Below, piece by piece: positions 18,901-28,288 of a stretch of 41,921 nt of DNA. The notes beneath the pieces are model-generated. The model saw only the letters and a list, made by a program, of their open reading frames with translations, was not told the DNA's origin and ran no database searches. This DNA is from Pirellulaceae bacterium (GTDB lineage Bacteria > Planctomycetota > Planctomycetia > Pirellulales > Pirellulaceae). The stretch lies in NCBI GenBank assembly GCA_022448315.1, contig JAKVCA010000028.1, positions 47,818 to 89,738 on the forward strand, given 5' to 3'. The position numbers and the translations under genes are program-made. Positions within the stretch are counted from its first letter, which is position 1, and each line of letters opens with the position of its first letter.

Positions 18901-19238
18901 CCCTCGTGCTTTTGAATGATCCACAATTTGTGGAGGCGTCACGCGTGTTTGCCGAACGCATCATGAATGAAGGCGGTGACTCGCCTTCGCAAAGACTGAG
19001 TTATGCATTTCGACTTGCCACCTCTCGGCATATCCAACCGATGGAGTTGGAAATCCTCCTGCAAGAGTACAATGATCGCATCCGGGAGTTCGAGGCAGAC
19101 GATGCGTTGACCGCCAGTTATCTGGCGGGCGGTGGGCAACACACGCCGAAGCAAGGAACGGATCTCTCCCAGTTGGCCGCTTATGCCGCGGTATGCAGTC
19201 TGATTCTTAATCTGGACGAGAGCATCTCGTCGAGCTGA
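15927..19238 (+). CDS. PSD1/planctomycete cytochrome C protein (DUF1549-DUF1553) with an inserted discoidin-like domain
   Basis: The 1103-residue secreted protein has a signal peptide (about residues 1-21). A planctomycete cytochrome domain follows, with a C-x-x-C-H heme site at Cys37-Cys40-His41. The DUF1549 domain spans about 145-355 and contains a second C-x-x-C-H (Cys326-Cys329-His330) before D-H-K-Y-D-P. Residues about 455-560 look like an F5/8 type C (discoidin) carbohydrate-binding fold: [21 protein letters not shown] and W-W-E-L-D-L-G. This insert is Cys-rich (C-S-C and C-C). The DUF1553 domain lies in the last 300 residues ([28 protein letters not shown]). The function is unproven; it is thought to help oxidise or bind surface polymers with its DUF1501 neighbour. 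Confidence 0.92.
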   Translation: MRKLSLIFVIFFSSVSSSPAEQISFNKHIRPILADRCFVCHGPDATTREAGLRFDREESAKQPSVDSGETAIVPGQPEMSELLRRLSASDDLQMPPPDSNLSVTQDEIKLIRRWIAEGAKWERHWSLISPVKAEAPAVANPSWPVNSIDHFILRRLEVEGLEPTRQASKAQWLRRVSFDLTGLPPTLEELDDFLGDESEDAYGKAADRLLESRSFGERMAQEWLDVARYGDTDGLFEDHPRSIYPWRDWVIDAFNENLAYRDFIIWQIAGDLLPEASVEQQVATGFLRNNPTSNEGGIIDEDYRVKYLVDRVNTTATAMMGLTLECAQCHDHKYDPMTQREYYQFAGFFNNLVGNGNTKGATAPTLRRFSEEQAARLPVIEGELAETESALKSTPDALLEDYDAWVEMLEQPVQWVDPVKIVQANTRLSGEWLVSVDPPSTEESETSNRPKMKGRFVRLELPNDHDGFLTLSEVQVFSGGRNIARTGQATQSSVDYNSPAAKAIDGNHDGSFASCSCTKSERAAWWELDLGAEFPIDSVAVWNRTDCCPERLDKLSIQVLDAQRQATGTRVLQKARARNALPADAVDAEPETREFSVDLALNEESGLDTVAALQLVGKSPAVVELSGLEMVDSDSTSKPAEVKFTGDKTLKLAGSPVLIGLETAIDLAEGQKLRLKLKGSGFEGIRISMTSNATAATRASLPKESAKRLEHFRGQWSGFDETRQRQAKLQEEKKQIEATAPLTMIASDMSSPRENYLLMRGEYDQRGEVVPTAAPASIMPYSEDLPASRLGLAQWLTDPKHPLTARVAVNRYWQMLFGRGIVKTSEDFGTQGESPSHPELLDYLAVDFVESGWNVKRLLRLMVLSATYRQASVRSKGSGQIDPENHLLARGPRRRLPAEFVRDHALSISGLLKEKQGGPGVNPYQPAELFGANAIGSSNARFAQSTGDDLYRRSLYTYWKRQIPAANMRILGADGRTTCRTRREKTNTPLQALVLLNDPQFVEASRVFAERIMNEGGDSPSQRLSYAFRLATSRHIQPMELEILLQEYNDRIREFEADDALTASYLAGGGQHTPKQGTDLSQLAAYAAVCSLILNLDESISSS

Positions 19239-19548
19239 CTCTGACTCTCTCAGGTTTGCCGGTTTGCCAGACGATTGACTGGAGTCGTAAAGCCTGGCCA
19301 CGATTTTTGCCATTGATGGTTGAATTGGTTTTCAATCCTTGGGGACTGTCTATCGGGCGATCATCAGGCAGGGCGCTCCATTCCCTCCCGCCGCTCTTTT
19401 TCGTACACTTCACGATCCATTGAGAAGCCGGAGCCATCGCTACTTGGATTGGCTCGCGGTGTTTTCGTCGATGAAATGATTTATGATCTTGGCGACAAGA
19501 TTTTTTTGAATCAATCAACTGCTTTAGATTCATTGAGGTGCATGACTC
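19239..19548. other. Intergenic region, nothing assigned
   Basis: These 310 bases between the PSD1 gene and the cupin gene (both plus strand) show no domain-bearing frame and no clear terminator. The last 20 bases carry GAGGT, a plausible ribosome site for the cupin gene. Confidence 0.4.
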
Positions 19549-20871
19549 ATGGCTGCTTCAACGTCAATTCTCGCGGACAAACTGCACGAGTATCCTCAAC
19601 AAGATGTGATTGATGGTTCCGGAGGCGCGTCGGCTTCGATACTCGACGATTGCATCAACCAGAATGACGGCGTATTTCAACTTTTGCAGCGCTATGCTGG
19701 ACGAACTTTTTGCAGTCCAGGTAAACGACTTCGACTTGAAGCAGGGTCGTACTATCCCGATTACATGAACGGGACTGGACTCGATGAAATCTGGATGGGA
19801 TGCACCGTTCCCATCGTGACAGGCGTCATTGATACTCGAACGCAGAAGGCGCCGTTCCGCGAGGGCGAGTCGCATGTCCTTACTCCTGAAGGGCAAGTCA
19901 TTTCTTTGCAGGACCTGATCGTTGCGAATTCCGACGCGGTCATGGGTGAGAAGGTGACGGCCTTTGCCAAGTCGCTCTTTGGTGATCCAACCTGGCCGAT
20001 TGTTTCAAAGAAGTTCGACAACCTGAACCCAATTCCGGATCACTTGCACTGGGAAAAGTGGGAAGTCTACGACATCAACTCGTTCGACAATCCAGGAGTT
20101 TGTGCCTCGCATTACCATACCACGGCCATGGGACTCTATCCCTTTGTGACGAAGGATCAATTCCTCGACTGCATGAAGAGTTTTGGCAAGAAGGACTACA
20201 ACGGAATCCGACACCTGGCGCCGCACGTGATGATGCAACTGGATAACGGATTTGTGATGCCGAATGGAGTGCTGCACTCGCCCACCGATCTCTGCACCCA
20301 CGAGCTACACGTCACCATGGATGAGCACTTTCTGGCTGAGGATCTCACGTTGGATGGGCGTATCGGGGCGGCCGATGCATTCTATGCTTGCCGAGAAGAG
20401 GACTATCCGAAGGATCGCCACGAAGACTGGGAATACCTGGTCGACAAGTTCGACTTTGCTGCGAACCAGGACCCGGATTTTGTTCTTCAGAATTCGCGGC
20501 CCGCCATCACGGCCGAGGAATTTCAGGGAGATGGGGTCGATGCCCAATGGATTGTTTACGGTGAATTCCTGGGCGAGCAAAAATGTTCGATCCTTCGCCT
20601 CACCGTGAAGCCAGGTGCGAAGACCAAGTTTTGCCCGGAAAGTCCAACGCTGTTTCACACCAATGGTGGAAGTGGTCGCGTAGGCAAGCTTCAGGTTGGG
20701 TATCACCAGAACATGGTTCTTGGAGAAATCTACCCCGAGATCGGATTTGTGACTCAGGCCGCGCTCAATCAGGGTGGCGTGGAAATCGAGAATACGGGGA
20801 GTGAACCTTTTATATTGACCTTCGACTTTCCACAGAATGCCCACTCGAAAATTCCGGGTATGGTCGGCTGA
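19549..20871 (+). CDS. Cupin-fold protein resembling type I mannose-6-phosphate isomerase
   Basis: I do not recognise the exact family. The 440-residue protein has no signal peptide. Its middle carries cupin-like motifs: H-W-E-K-W-E-V, then S-H-Y-H-T-T-A (two metal-type histidines), and later P-N-G-V-L-H-S-P-T-D-L-C-T-H-E-L followed by M-D-E-H-F. The last resembles the P-x-G-x-x-H ... E motif of phosphomannose isomerases. A second beta-rich half (about 325-440) contains G-E-I-Y-P-E-I-G and ends in a strand-rich segment, so a double-cupin layout is likely. A cytoplasmic sugar isomerase or epimerase, or a sugar-binding regulator, is possible. The start at 19549 has GAGGT about 10 nt upstream. 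It lies between PSD1 and a convergent sulfatase, which hints at carbohydrate metabolism. Confidence 0.55.
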   Translation: MAASTSILADKLHEYPQQDVIDGSGGASASILDDCINQNDGVFQLLQRYAGRTFCSPGKRLRLEAGSYYPDYMNGTGLDEIWMGCTVPIVTGVIDTRTQKAPFREGESHVLTPEGQVISLQDLIVANSDAVMGEKVTAFAKSLFGDPTWPIVSKKFDNLNPIPDHLHWEKWEVYDINSFDNPGVCASHYHTTAMGLYPFVTKDQFLDCMKSFGKKDYNGIRHLAPHVMMQLDNGFVMPNGVLHSPTDLCTHELHVTMDEHFLAEDLTLDGRIGAADAFYACREEDYPKDRHEDWEYLVDKFDFAANQDPDFVLQNSRPAITAEEFQGDGVDAQWIVYGEFLGEQKCSILRLTVKPGAKTKFCPESPTLFHTNGGSGRVGKLQVGYHQNMVLGEIYPEIGFVTQAALNQGGVEIENTGSEPFILTFDFPQNAHSKIPGMVG

Positions 20872-21122
20872 TTGTGTCGCAGCATCGAGATCAAGTCTGC
20901 CTCAGGAGCCTGAACGCTTCGGGGTAGCCTGACTTAGCATCGGGACGACCGTGTCACGGGTGGGGGCGACTAAAAGCGTCCGTTCGATAAGCTTTCGCGC
21001 TTGTTGTCTTTTCCTGAGCTCCTTTCGGAGGCCTTGCGTCGCGTTGTATGCATGACAGGGGAAGGCGGCAGTGTCTTGTAGAGAATTCGTTCGTCGTGGT
21101 ACGAAAAGTTTCGCTTCCGAGA

Positions 21123-22610
21123 TCACTTCAAAGCAGGATTCATCTTTTTGACCCAAGCAGGCCAACTCTTTGTCTTGAACGATTTGATACGCTGTGGGCG
21201 ATCGGCGTCATTGACGTTCCAAAGAGCGACTCCTTCTTGGATCAGGGGTGCTTCGTTCCTGGGTAATTGACCGGCCAATCGCATTTTGATTTTCGCGTAA
21301 TCCGCATCATCAGCCACGTTTCGCCATTCGTTGGTGTCGCGGCGATGGTCATACAATTCTTCGGTGCCGTCGTAGTACCGGATGTATCGAAAATGATCAT
21401 CGCGGACGCTGTAATTTCCCCGCCCCCAAGTGGTCATGGCGGGTTCGTTCAGAGCGGTTCTTGGATTCTCAAGTTGGGCACGGAGGCTGGTCCCACTGAC
21501 GTATTCTGGAGCCGAAATTCCGGACAGGTCACAGAGTGTTCGGTAGATGTGGATGAGTGAGACGGCCTCTGTGCATGGTTCGTTGACTGCCGGGTTCGTT
21601 CGCGGATCGAAGACGATGAAGGGTACTCGGGTCGATTCCTCCCATAAGGAGAACTTCCGGAAGCTCCGTTTTTCACCCTGGTGATAACCGTGGTCAGACC
21701 AGACGACCACGATGGTGTTGTCCGCGTAGGGGCTGGCTTCAAGAGCATCCAAGACTCGACCAATGTTGTAATCTGCCCATGAGATACACGCTAAATAGGA
21801 GCGATGCACTTTCTCCCACGCGTTGTCCGTTCGAAATCGAAAATCATCTTGCAATTTGACCATGGACCGGCCGACCCACGGCACGTCCACCAGGTCATCT
21901 TCGCGGATTTTTGGAGGTGTGATCCGGTCAGGCAGGGCGTCGTAGAATTGTTGCGGACAGACAAACGCGAGGTGTGGCTTGACGATCCCAACGGCGAGAA
22001 AAAAGGGTTGGCTATGGTCTCGGGATAGAACATCGATGCCGTAAGAGGCGACTTGGTGGTCAGGATGTTCTTCGAGTCGATTGGTCGTCGGGCAGAATGC
22101 CATCTTTTCCGAAGTGCCCTGCTGATAGCCCTGATTCGGTGCGTAAACGAGATCAAAGGTCTGGGGTTGATGGTACTCATTCCAATCTTCGCCCAGCCCG
22201 TTATGTCCATGAAAAATCTTCCCTGCCCCAAACGACTTGTAGCCCGCTCGGCGGAAGGTTGCCGGTAGGCTTATATAACGTGCGAGCGATTCTAGTGGAA
22301 TTTGCTCGTGGTCATAAAACGGATAAAAGCCCGACTCGTAGGGTTGAACCCCGTACAGCAAGGCGAGCCGACTTGGTGAGCAGGCTGGCGCCGAGCAATG
22401 TGCGTTGGTGAAATTGACGCCTCGACGGGCAAGTCGATCCAGGTTGGGGGTAAGCGTTTGGGGGTGACCCCCAAGAAAGCCGGTCCAATCGTTCATGTCG
22501 TCGATTGCGATGAACAGAATATTGGGTCGCGGGTCTTCGGCCCTCAGGCTGGAGGTCACCAGCAGGGACGCAACGAAAAGCGACAAGGTAGAGATCAGGG
22601 GAGCCTTCAT
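21123..22610 (-). CDS. Secreted sulfatase, iduronate-2-sulfatase-like
   Basis: The 495-residue protein starts with a Sec signal peptide (about 1-24, S-L-R-A-E). The sulfatase signature C-S-P-S-R is intact (Cys77 becomes formylglycine). Asp37-Asp38 in A-I-D-D-M-N-D-W bind calcium. The D-D-M-N-D-W-x-G-x-L-G-G-H-P-Q-x-x-T-P-N-L-D opening, the F-x-G-A-G-K-I-F-H-G segment and W-S-D-H-G-Y-H-Q-G-E-K resemble iduronate-2-sulfatases more than general arylsulfatases. The expected role is removal of 2-O-sulfate or similar sulfate esters from polysaccharides outside the cytoplasm, though substrate calls by resemblance are weak. The gene converges with the cupin gene, 251 bases apart, and is preceded by a 600-base gap. 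Confidence 0.9.
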   Translation of the reverse strand: MKAPLISTLSLFVASLLVTSSLRAEDPRPNILFIAIDDMNDWTGFLGGHPQTLTPNLDRLARRGVNFTNAHCSAPACSPSRLALLYGVQPYESGFYPFYDHEQIPLESLARYISLPATFRRAGYKSFGAGKIFHGHNGLGEDWNEYHQPQTFDLVYAPNQGYQQGTSEKMAFCPTTNRLEEHPDHQVASYGIDVLSRDHSQPFFLAVGIVKPHLAFVCPQQFYDALPDRITPPKIREDDLVDVPWVGRSMVKLQDDFRFRTDNAWEKVHRSYLACISWADYNIGRVLDALEASPYADNTIVVVWSDHGYHQGEKRSFRKFSLWEESTRVPFIVFDPRTNPAVNEPCTEAVSLIHIYRTLCDLSGISAPEYVSGTSLRAQLENPRTALNEPAMTTWGRGNYSVRDDHFRYIRYYDGTEELYDHRRDTNEWRNVADDADYAKIKMRLAGQLPRNEAPLIQEGVALWNVNDADRPQRIKSFKTKSWPAWVKKMNPALK

Positions 22611-23218
22611 GGGTCAAAATGTTTCGCTAAAAGGGGGATTCCGATGCGGATCAAGGACGGATATTCGCAATTTTGGATGATGCTTTCTCAAGAGTCTGTC
22701 GATCGCTTGACTCAGCCGCGCTATTCTACACGGACTGCACCGTCGTTCAGGGAATGTCACGAGCGAGTTCTTTGTTTTTGCGGCAACGCACTGACCGCCC
22801 CCATCGAAACGATCAACCTTCACCCTTTTGTTGAGTATCGAAGGTGGACATTTCTTAGACGAACAAGGATTCGCTTCTTTTCATAAACGGGACGCCAACC
22901 GTCGATTGCGTCAACAATTACAAGTGCCGGGTTCAGCGAATCCAGCGACGACAAACGGCTTAGTTCGTCTCGGCGTGGTCTTTTCGAGTTGCCGAAGAAT
23001 CGTAACGACACCGGGTTTGCAGAACAAAACGCGACAAAATTCGGCTCGCCGCCACTTGACACCCCGAGAGCAGCGTGGCTACGATACGCTTAATGCTCCT
23101 GAGTCTCAGTATCAATAAGGGCTGATTCTAGTGCGGGAGCGCCTGATTTTTTATGCCTTAAAGGTGTAAATCGTGATCACTGGCACGGTTTCACCGAATT
23201 TCCCTAGGGAATTGAGAA
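22611..23218. other. Divergent intergenic region between sulfatase 2 and the DUF1559 gene
   Basis: About 600 bases contain only short frames of 60-90 codons with no recognisable product. Two small palindromes lie near the DUF1559 start: GTGATCAC at 23173-23180 and TTCCCTAGGGAA at 23200-23211. The second overlaps the GGGAATTGAG stretch that probably serves as ribosome site, so it may affect translation. No clear promoter hexamers are visible. Confidence 0.4.
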
Positions 23219-24076
23219 ATGAGTCGTACGCGTCTCGGATTCACACTAGTTGAGTTATTGGTGGTCATTGCGATCATCGGAATCTTGGTCTCTTTGCTTC
23301 TTCCCGCAGTGCAAATGGCTCGGGAAGCTGCTCGTCGGACAAGTTGTGGGAACAACATGAAGCAGATCGGTCTGGCGATGCATCTTTATCACGATACGAA
23401 TCGCGCGTTTCCAGCGGGTTCACTACCCAGTTTTGCAAGTGGTTTGACCGCCGTTTTGCCGTTCATTGAGCAAAACAGTACATATCAGCTTTACGATTTC
23501 AATCAGTACTATGCATCTCCCTTTAACCAAGCTGTACTTGACCAGAAGATTTCTGTTTTTCTATGTCCGAGTATGTTTCTGCCTCGTTCGGTTCCCAACA
23601 GTTCGGTGAACGAAACCGGTGGACCTTCAAGCTATCTTTTGAATGAAGGAAGTCGAGGCTACATGCGGCCAAACGATGGGATCTTCGCCGTGATATGGCC
23701 GCGTTACGGATACCACAACGTCACGGTGCGATTCGGCGATGTAGGCGATGGAACCTCAAATACGTTTTTGGCTGGCGAGACCACTTACGATATGCAGGAT
23801 TACTTGTGGAGTCGCTATTCCGCGCCATCCTTGGCGGGCTCACCTCGTTATGGCTCCGCTCGCTGGGGAGTCGGCTACCCGGGGGTGTCAATGGGGAATA
23901 CCTCCACACCATTCAATCTTCACTCGGTGGCGAATCGCACAGGTTTCCAGAGTATGCATCCTCAAGGGGCAAACTTCTTGCGGGTCGATGGCTCAGTAGA
24001 TTTCGTGAGCGACAGTATCAATCGAAATACCTATATCGGGCTATCGACGCGACATACAGGGGAGATCCTCCAATGA
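23219..24076 (+). CDS. DUF1559 protein with type IV pilin-like N-terminal methylation motif
   Basis: The 285-residue protein starts with [17 protein letters not shown], the prepilin cleavage and N-methylation motif followed by the hydrophobic assembly helix. A-R-E-A-A-R-R[15 protein letters not shown], a hallmark of DUF1559, follows. The C-terminus has the family's [14 protein letters not shown] motif. These proteins are present in very many copies in planctomycetes and are believed to be secreted pseudopilin-like surface or fibre components; their exact job is unknown. The stop overlaps the next ATG by 4 bases, so the downstream lipoprotein is translationally coupled. Confidence 0.93.
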   Translation: MSRTRLGFTLVELLVVIAIIGILVSLLLPAVQMAREAARRTSCGNNMKQIGLAMHLYHDTNRAFPAGSLPSFASGLTAVLPFIEQNSTYQLYDFNQYYASPFNQAVLDQKISVFLCPSMFLPRSVPNSSVNETGGPSSYLLNEGSRGYMRPNDGIFAVIWPRYGYHNVTVRFGDVGDGTSNTFLAGETTYDMQDYLWSRYSAPSLAGSPRYGSARWGVGYPGVSMGNTSTPFNLHSVANRTGFQSMHPQGANFLRVDGSVDFVSDSINRNTYIGLSTRHTGEILQ

Positions 24077-24549
24077 TCAATCCAATCTTTAAGCCCTTGG
24101 TACGATTTGCATTCCCATCGTTCGTTTTTGCGATGTCGTGTTGGACCGTCGCTTTGGGTCTTCCTATTTTCGTGATCGGTTGTGGTGCTGCCTCTGCGAC
24201 AAGTGTGCCGGTAATGGGAACCGTTACCATTGATGGGGAGCCGGTGAAATCTGCAAAAATCAAGTTCATATCTCGGGACGATGAAAAGCTTGAAGCGGTC
24301 GCGATGGTGACCGACGGGAATTTTGAATTCACAGGCGTTAATGGACCGATCGAAGGCGAGCATGACGTTTTGATTTACTATTCTCCGCCCGACTTTGAGG
24401 AATTGCAGGAAATGATTAAGCAAGATCGGGACAAGGGAATGTTGTCCTCAGATATACCTCAAGCGTACGCCCAAGCAGGCGTGTTGACTGCCACAATATC
24501 GGCCACCAAAGTTGAAGCGATGAACTTTGCTTTGACATCAGATCGATAG
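24073..24549 (+). CDS. Small planctomycete lipoprotein with a carboxypeptidase-regulatory-like fold
   Basis: The 158-residue protein overlaps the DUF1559 stop by 4 bases. The start at 24073 gives a hydrophobic leader ending in the lipobox V-I-G-C (Cys37); the open frame continues upstream inside the DUF1559 gene but only as a shadow. The mature part begins [12 protein letters not shown] and contains F-E-F-T-G-V and G-E-H-D-V-L-I-Y-Y, the beta-sandwich pattern of carboxypeptidase-regulatory or transthyretin-like domains found in many planctomycete lipoproteins. It is probably anchored to a membrane and may act with the DUF1559 protein. No enzymatic residues are recognisable. The operon ends at the terminator just downstream. 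Confidence 0.8.
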   Translation: MINPIFKPLVRFAFPSFVFAMSCWTVALGLPIFVIGCGAASATSVPVMGTVTIDGEPVKSAKIKFISRDDEKLEAVAMVTDGNFEFTGVNGPIEGEHDVLIYYSPPDFEELQEMIKQDRDKGMLSSDIPQAYAQAGVLTATISATKVEAMNFALTSDR

Positions 24550-24560
24550 AAATCTGGGAG

Positions 24561-24602
24561 GCCATTCCGTTAATGAGTGCAAACTTAGCGGAATGGCTTT
24601 TT
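24561..24602 (+). terminator. Intrinsic terminator of the DUF1559-lipoprotein operon
   Basis: GCCATTCCG at 24561-24569 pairs with CGGAATGGC at 24589-24597, followed by TTTTT at 24598-24602. It begins 12 bases after the lipoprotein stop and has the right orientation for the plus-strand operon. Confidence 0.88.
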
Positions 24603-24931
24603 CCTTCGCGTCAGATCTCACTCTGGGTAAGCGATCGTGCATCACCCAGTATCGAGTAGTCTCGTGAGTTCATAAGCCACCAAATGGTTGGTGGGTGTTG
24701 TCTTTCTCGCGGTTTCCACTTTAGAAGGGTCGCTCGACGGACCACCGACCGCGTCGTTACGACTCGGCATCACCGATGCCGTCTGTTAAGGAAGTGATCG
24801 CAACTGGACTTGGACCTCAGTGATTTGCGACCGCGATTGGCGAGAAATGATCAAAATTCCAGTGAGCGTGACCCTGCCAAAGGGTCGTGCTTTCGGCAAG
24901 CCGCGCTCGTAGCGCGGTTTGCCATATTTTT
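24603..24931 (+). ncRNA. Candidate structured non-coding RNA (hairpin series ending in a terminator)
   Basis: No gene is evident here, but several inverted repeats follow one another: CTGGGT/ACCCAG (24623-24649), CCACCAA/TTGGTGG (24677-24694, 4-nt loop), CGGCATC/GATGCCG (24765-24781, 3-nt loop), GACCCT/AGGGTC (24870-24886) and the terminator stem at 24895-24923. The last is followed by T5 only on the plus strand, which gives the direction. The block lies between two plus-strand terminators with no plus-strand gene after it, so it is not a leader for a downstream gene. A small RNA is inferred; no promoter was identified. Alternatives are a 3' processing product or unrelated palindromes. Confidence 0.3.
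24895..24931 (+). terminator. Strong hairpin with T-run, second plus-strand terminator
   Basis: GGCAAGCCGCGCT at 24895-24907 and AGCGCGGTTTGCC at 24911-24923 form a 13-bp stem (one G-T pair) around a CGT loop, followed by ATATTTTT. No plus-strand coding gene lies in the 290 bases before it. On the minus strand it is not followed by a T-run, so it would be a poor terminator for the S9 peptidase gene. Confidence 0.6.
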
Positions 24932-25199
24932 GATCCGTTTTTCTAACCCGATTTTCAGACGATAAAATCAGAATTGATAAGCGTCCTTGAACTCGCGGTT
25001 CAGGAAGAGCGTCGCTAGGCGGTGAAACCCGTGACTCAAAGGCGACTTGCCTTATCTTATCAAAACGAACCTTTCTGCACCCCGCGCCGTTGATATCACC
25101 TCACGTATCGCCAATTCATTTCGCGTCATCAATGATTTTCGCATTATTTTAGCGGATCACGGGCAGAGGGCGGATGTAACCTGCCTCAATACGAACCCT
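24932..25199. other. Intergenic region downstream of the S9 peptidase gene
   Basis: These 270 bases follow the S9 peptidase stop. Nothing with a recognisable product is encoded, and no clear minus-strand terminator was found. Confidence 0.35.
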
Positions 25200-28097
25200 T
25201 TAACGCGCCGCGTTCTTCTGCGACTCTCTCTCTTCGCGCAGGGACCGAATGTGGTCTTTCATTTCCAGGTGTTTGACTCCTTCGCTCCACCATTGGGGTG
25301 CCGGTTTTTCTTTGAGGTAGTGATTGAAAAACTGCAGCATGCGGTAGCTGTAGTCTTTGCGATTGGGGAGTTTTCTAAGGCCATGGTTTTCTCCCGTGTA
25401 TTGCAACATGACCACCGGTTTGTTGAGTCGACGCAGGGTATTGAAGTACTCGATGCCCTGGTTCCAATCGACCGCGCCATCTTCATCGTTGTGCAGAAGG
25501 AGAAGTGGTGTGACGACCTGCTCGGCAAAGTAAACCGGTGAATTCTTGGTGTAGGCTTCGATGTTTTGCCAATAACCGCCTGTGAATCGACCTTGACTGC
25601 TTTCAAAAATCGGCTGGTTGGCACTTCCTGAATTCCAGTAAATAGAACTGTACATACTGATCATATTCGTCAGAGGGGCTCCAGCCGCCGCCGCTTGGAA
25701 TCGGTCCGTCTGTGTGATGAGAAACGACGTCTGGTAACCGCCCCAGGAGTGCCCATGCAACCCGACATGATCGCCATCCACGACACCCGTTGCGATCGCC
25801 GCATCCAGTGCTGGCAGGACACATGCGACGGATGAGCCGCCTGGATCGTTGATCTGGTAGGTAATGTCCGGCATCAGGACAGCGTAGCCCTGGCTCGTGT
25901 AGATGGCGGGACTGAAGCCACCCACCCGCGGACCATCGTACTGATGCAAACGCTGCGAGAGCTTCTCGTAGATGTAGACGATCGTCGGGTATTTTTTGCC
26001 TTCAATGTGTTTTGCGGGCAAGAAGAGTGCAGCTTGAAGCTCATCACCATGGGTCGAGCGATAGTCGACGAGGCGGGCACCGCTTGACCAGAAGAAATGC
26101 TCCTGTTGCAGGTTGGACTGGGTCAATTGACTCGGCGATTCAAAGCTCGCATCGGTTGCGTAGTAATCTCTGGATTCACTCTCGGATTCGCGCGTAAAAG
26201 TGAAAAGGTCGTGGTTTTCGGCTTTGCTGAAACTGCCATATCGATGGTCGGACCATGCAAGGACTTCAACGCCCGGTTTTCCGGGCGCAATTCGTCCAAC
26301 TCCCCCCTTTTTGTTTCGTTCGCCGTACATTGAGACAAACATGGGCTGAGCCAAATCGATGCCGATCTCATCGGGATCCGTGACATACCGCCGCTGATAA
26401 CGAATGTTGTTTTTTCGTCCGTTGACCGTCAGGTTGATTGCCTTTCCACCTGCGGTGGGGATCTTCCAGATGTCCCAACCATCAAACAGCAGCACGGCCT
26501 TTCCATCTTGGCTCCAGCCCACGGGAGAATGGGGTGGATCGATGATGTTGTGGTCATCCTCCTGGTCAACGAATGAAGTTTTCACCTGTTTGGTGATGTT
26601 CCTTGATTTGCCGGATTTGACGTCGAGTACGTGGAAATGTCGCTTGGCGTAGTAGAGAAGCTTCTCACCTGTCGGTGAAGGTAGGGTCATCCAACGATAC
26701 TTCTCCAGCACCAGTCGACGTTGACCGCTGGAAATATCGACCACATAAACATCTCGATACCTGCGACCGTCAAGAGAACCATCCCGCCGATACATTTCGT
26801 TGTCGGTAGCGATGGCAATTCGATGGGGTCGTGGGATCGAAGCTTCCCGCATCTCCTCGGTACCCAGACGGAGTGTCTTTTCAGCTTCGGTTTGACGGAT
26901 GCAAAGATAAGAGAAGCTCTTGTCCTGACTCTCTTGGACCTGCTGTTGGGATTGAAGGCGTTTGTCTTCCCAATGCCAGACGACAACGTCCGCTTCGTCA
27001 TCAGCCTGACCTTCCTTCGTCTCTTCGGCGTCTTCGTCTTTTTTCGTTTCCTTTTTACCCGCGTCGTGAATCCCAAACACGAGGCCACTACGGTCATCGG
27101 TCCATTGAGGGGTTCGATTCGGGCTGATCGTCATCGACTCGGGAATCCCCGCATCCTTTTCCGGAACGATGTGCAGTAATTGCGGCTTATCCGCATCCAG
27201 ATGGTGATAACCCAGCAACTCATAAAGTTTTTTCTCATGGTCATCGCTCTTTACGCCTTTGAGGACCGAGAGCGCATCCCCCTCTTGGGTCCATGCGAGG
27301 CGTCGATATTCCGCTTTGTCGGTATCCAGCGTTCTGAGCTTCGAGGCGTCTACCTCCAGCAGGACAATTCCGTTACCCGTCTGGTGTTGGGCGTCAATGG
27401 TCATCGAGAGCCAACGTCCCGACTTGTTGAACCCAAATTCATGGACGTTTCCAAAGTTCAGCATCGTGTCGCTGGTCAAATCACGCAGGAGGAGATCCGC
27501 GCCCTCCCATCCTTTGTCACCTGAAGGTTGCTCCTTGGGGCGCCGTTTTTGCAACGCGAGCCAACGTGGATTTTCATTGGAGAATGAAAACTTTTGAATA
27601 CTCTCGAATTCCGTCGTCGTTCCCTTTTCGAGGTCAACGAGGATGACCTTGCTCGTGGCCGGCTCTTTGCGTCGAGCTGCCGCTTTCGCCTCTTTCTGCA
27701 AGGCCGATGAACGGAAAGCGGCCCATGCTCCATCCTCTGAGAATGCGATGCCTCCTGATCCGGGACCCACCTTGAATTCGTGGACTTTTTCTTCGTCACG
27801 GCGTTTCAGGAAAAGGGTGCCATCACCTTCGCTCGGCATCAAGGCGTAGCCATACCACTGGGTGTCTGTCGACAGCGTCAGGCCACTTACGCGTTGCCAG
27901 TCAGCAGCATCCGAAATCTGGAGTGCCCTCGGAGGCTGTGTTGTACCCTCCTTTTCTGCCTGCTTGGCAGCGGCCTCCTGAGCATGACCTCGCGTCGCCG
28001 ATCCCGTTACAGTCACGATACCCAGAATAATTGGTGCCGTTGCGAACCATGCCGAGGCCCACGCGACTAGATTACGACGTATCCCAAACATGTTCAT
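25200..28097 (-). CDS. Secreted S9-family peptidase (prolyl oligopeptidase / dipeptidyl-peptidase-like)
   Basis: The 965-residue protein starts with a long signal peptide (cleavage near G-H-A-Q). The N-terminal two thirds are beta-rich with repeated W/D strands, fitting the beta-propeller that gates S9 peptidases. The C-terminal alpha/beta-hydrolase domain has the nucleophile Ser784 in G-H-S-W-G-G, Asp873 in D-E-D-G-A-V-D-W and His905 in G-E-N-H-G. S9 enzymes cleave short peptides, often after proline or by removing dipeptides, here probably outside the cytoplasm. A charged stretch near K-K-E-T-K-K-D-E-D-A-E-E is an extra surface loop. ATG 28097 is chosen because GGAAA lies upstream; 28121 and 28091 are alternatives. 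The gene follows the BNR propeller gene on the same strand, 191 nt away. Confidence 0.88.
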   Translation of the reverse strand: MNMFGIRRNLVAWASAWFATAPIILGIVTVTGSATRGHAQEAAAKQAEKEGTTQPPRALQISDAADWQRVSGLTLSTDTQWYGYALMPSEGDGTLFLKRRDEEKVHEFKVGPGSGGIAFSEDGAWAAFRSSALQKEAKAAARRKEPATSKVILVDLEKGTTTEFESIQKFSFSNENPRWLALQKRRPKEQPSGDKGWEGADLLLRDLTSDTMLNFGNVHEFGFNKSGRWLSMTIDAQHQTGNGIVLLEVDASKLRTLDTDKAEYRRLAWTQEGDALSVLKGVKSDDHEKKLYELLGYHHLDADKPQLLHIVPEKDAGIPESMTISPNRTPQWTDDRSGLVFGIHDAGKKETKKDEDAEETKEGQADDEADVVVWHWEDKRLQSQQQVQESQDKSFSYLCIRQTEAEKTLRLGTEEMREASIPRPHRIAIATDNEMYRRDGSLDGRRYRDVYVVDISSGQRRLVLEKYRWMTLPSPTGEKLLYYAKRHFHVLDVKSGKSRNITKQVKTSFVDQEDDHNIIDPPHSPVGWSQDGKAVLLFDGWDIWKIPTAGGKAINLTVNGRKNNIRYQRRYVTDPDEIGIDLAQPMFVSMYGERNKKGGVGRIAPGKPGVEVLAWSDHRYGSFSKAENHDLFTFTRESESESRDYYATDASFESPSQLTQSNLQQEHFFWSSGARLVDYRSTHGDELQAALFLPAKHIEGKKYPTIVYIYEKLSQRLHQYDGPRVGGFSPAIYTSQGYAVLMPDITYQINDPGGSSVACVLPALDAAIATGVVDGDHVGLHGHSWGGYQTSFLITQTDRFQAAAAGAPLTNMISMYSSIYWNSGSANQPIFESSQGRFTGGYWQNIEAYTKNSPVYFAEQVVTPLLLLHNDEDGAVDWNQGIEYFNTLRRLNKPVVMLQYTGENHGLRKLPNRKDYSYRMLQFFNHYLKEKPAPQWWSEGVKHLEMKDHIRSLREERESQKNAAR

Positions 28098-28288
28098 GGT
28101 GGTTTCCGAGTGAGGGTGCATTTAGACAGCGATTCCGACGCCTGTTTCGCGTGAAAGCCATCGTGACAATTTCAAACGTATGGAAGGTGCGACGCGTTGA
28201 CACCTTGATTGGTCATGCATGGACGTTTTGCGTTCCATGGTCCGCATCGTTGTTCACGGGATGACGAGATGCCTTCAGTCAAGCGTCC

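Noticed and set aside
23200-23211. TTCCCTAGGGAA palindrome as a translational switch for the DUF1559 gene
   Set aside because: With no loop, the two arms cannot fold into a stable hairpin; kept only as a note in the intergenic entry.
23695-24072. Upstream extension of the lipoprotein frame
   Set aside because: It overlaps the well-supported DUF1559 gene in another frame; the real start at 24073 gives a lipobox leader and a 4-base overlap.
25047-25541. 164-codon plus-strand frame
   Set aside because: It lies mostly opposite the S9 peptidase catalytic domain, whose triad is intact, and its peptide has no recognisable domain.
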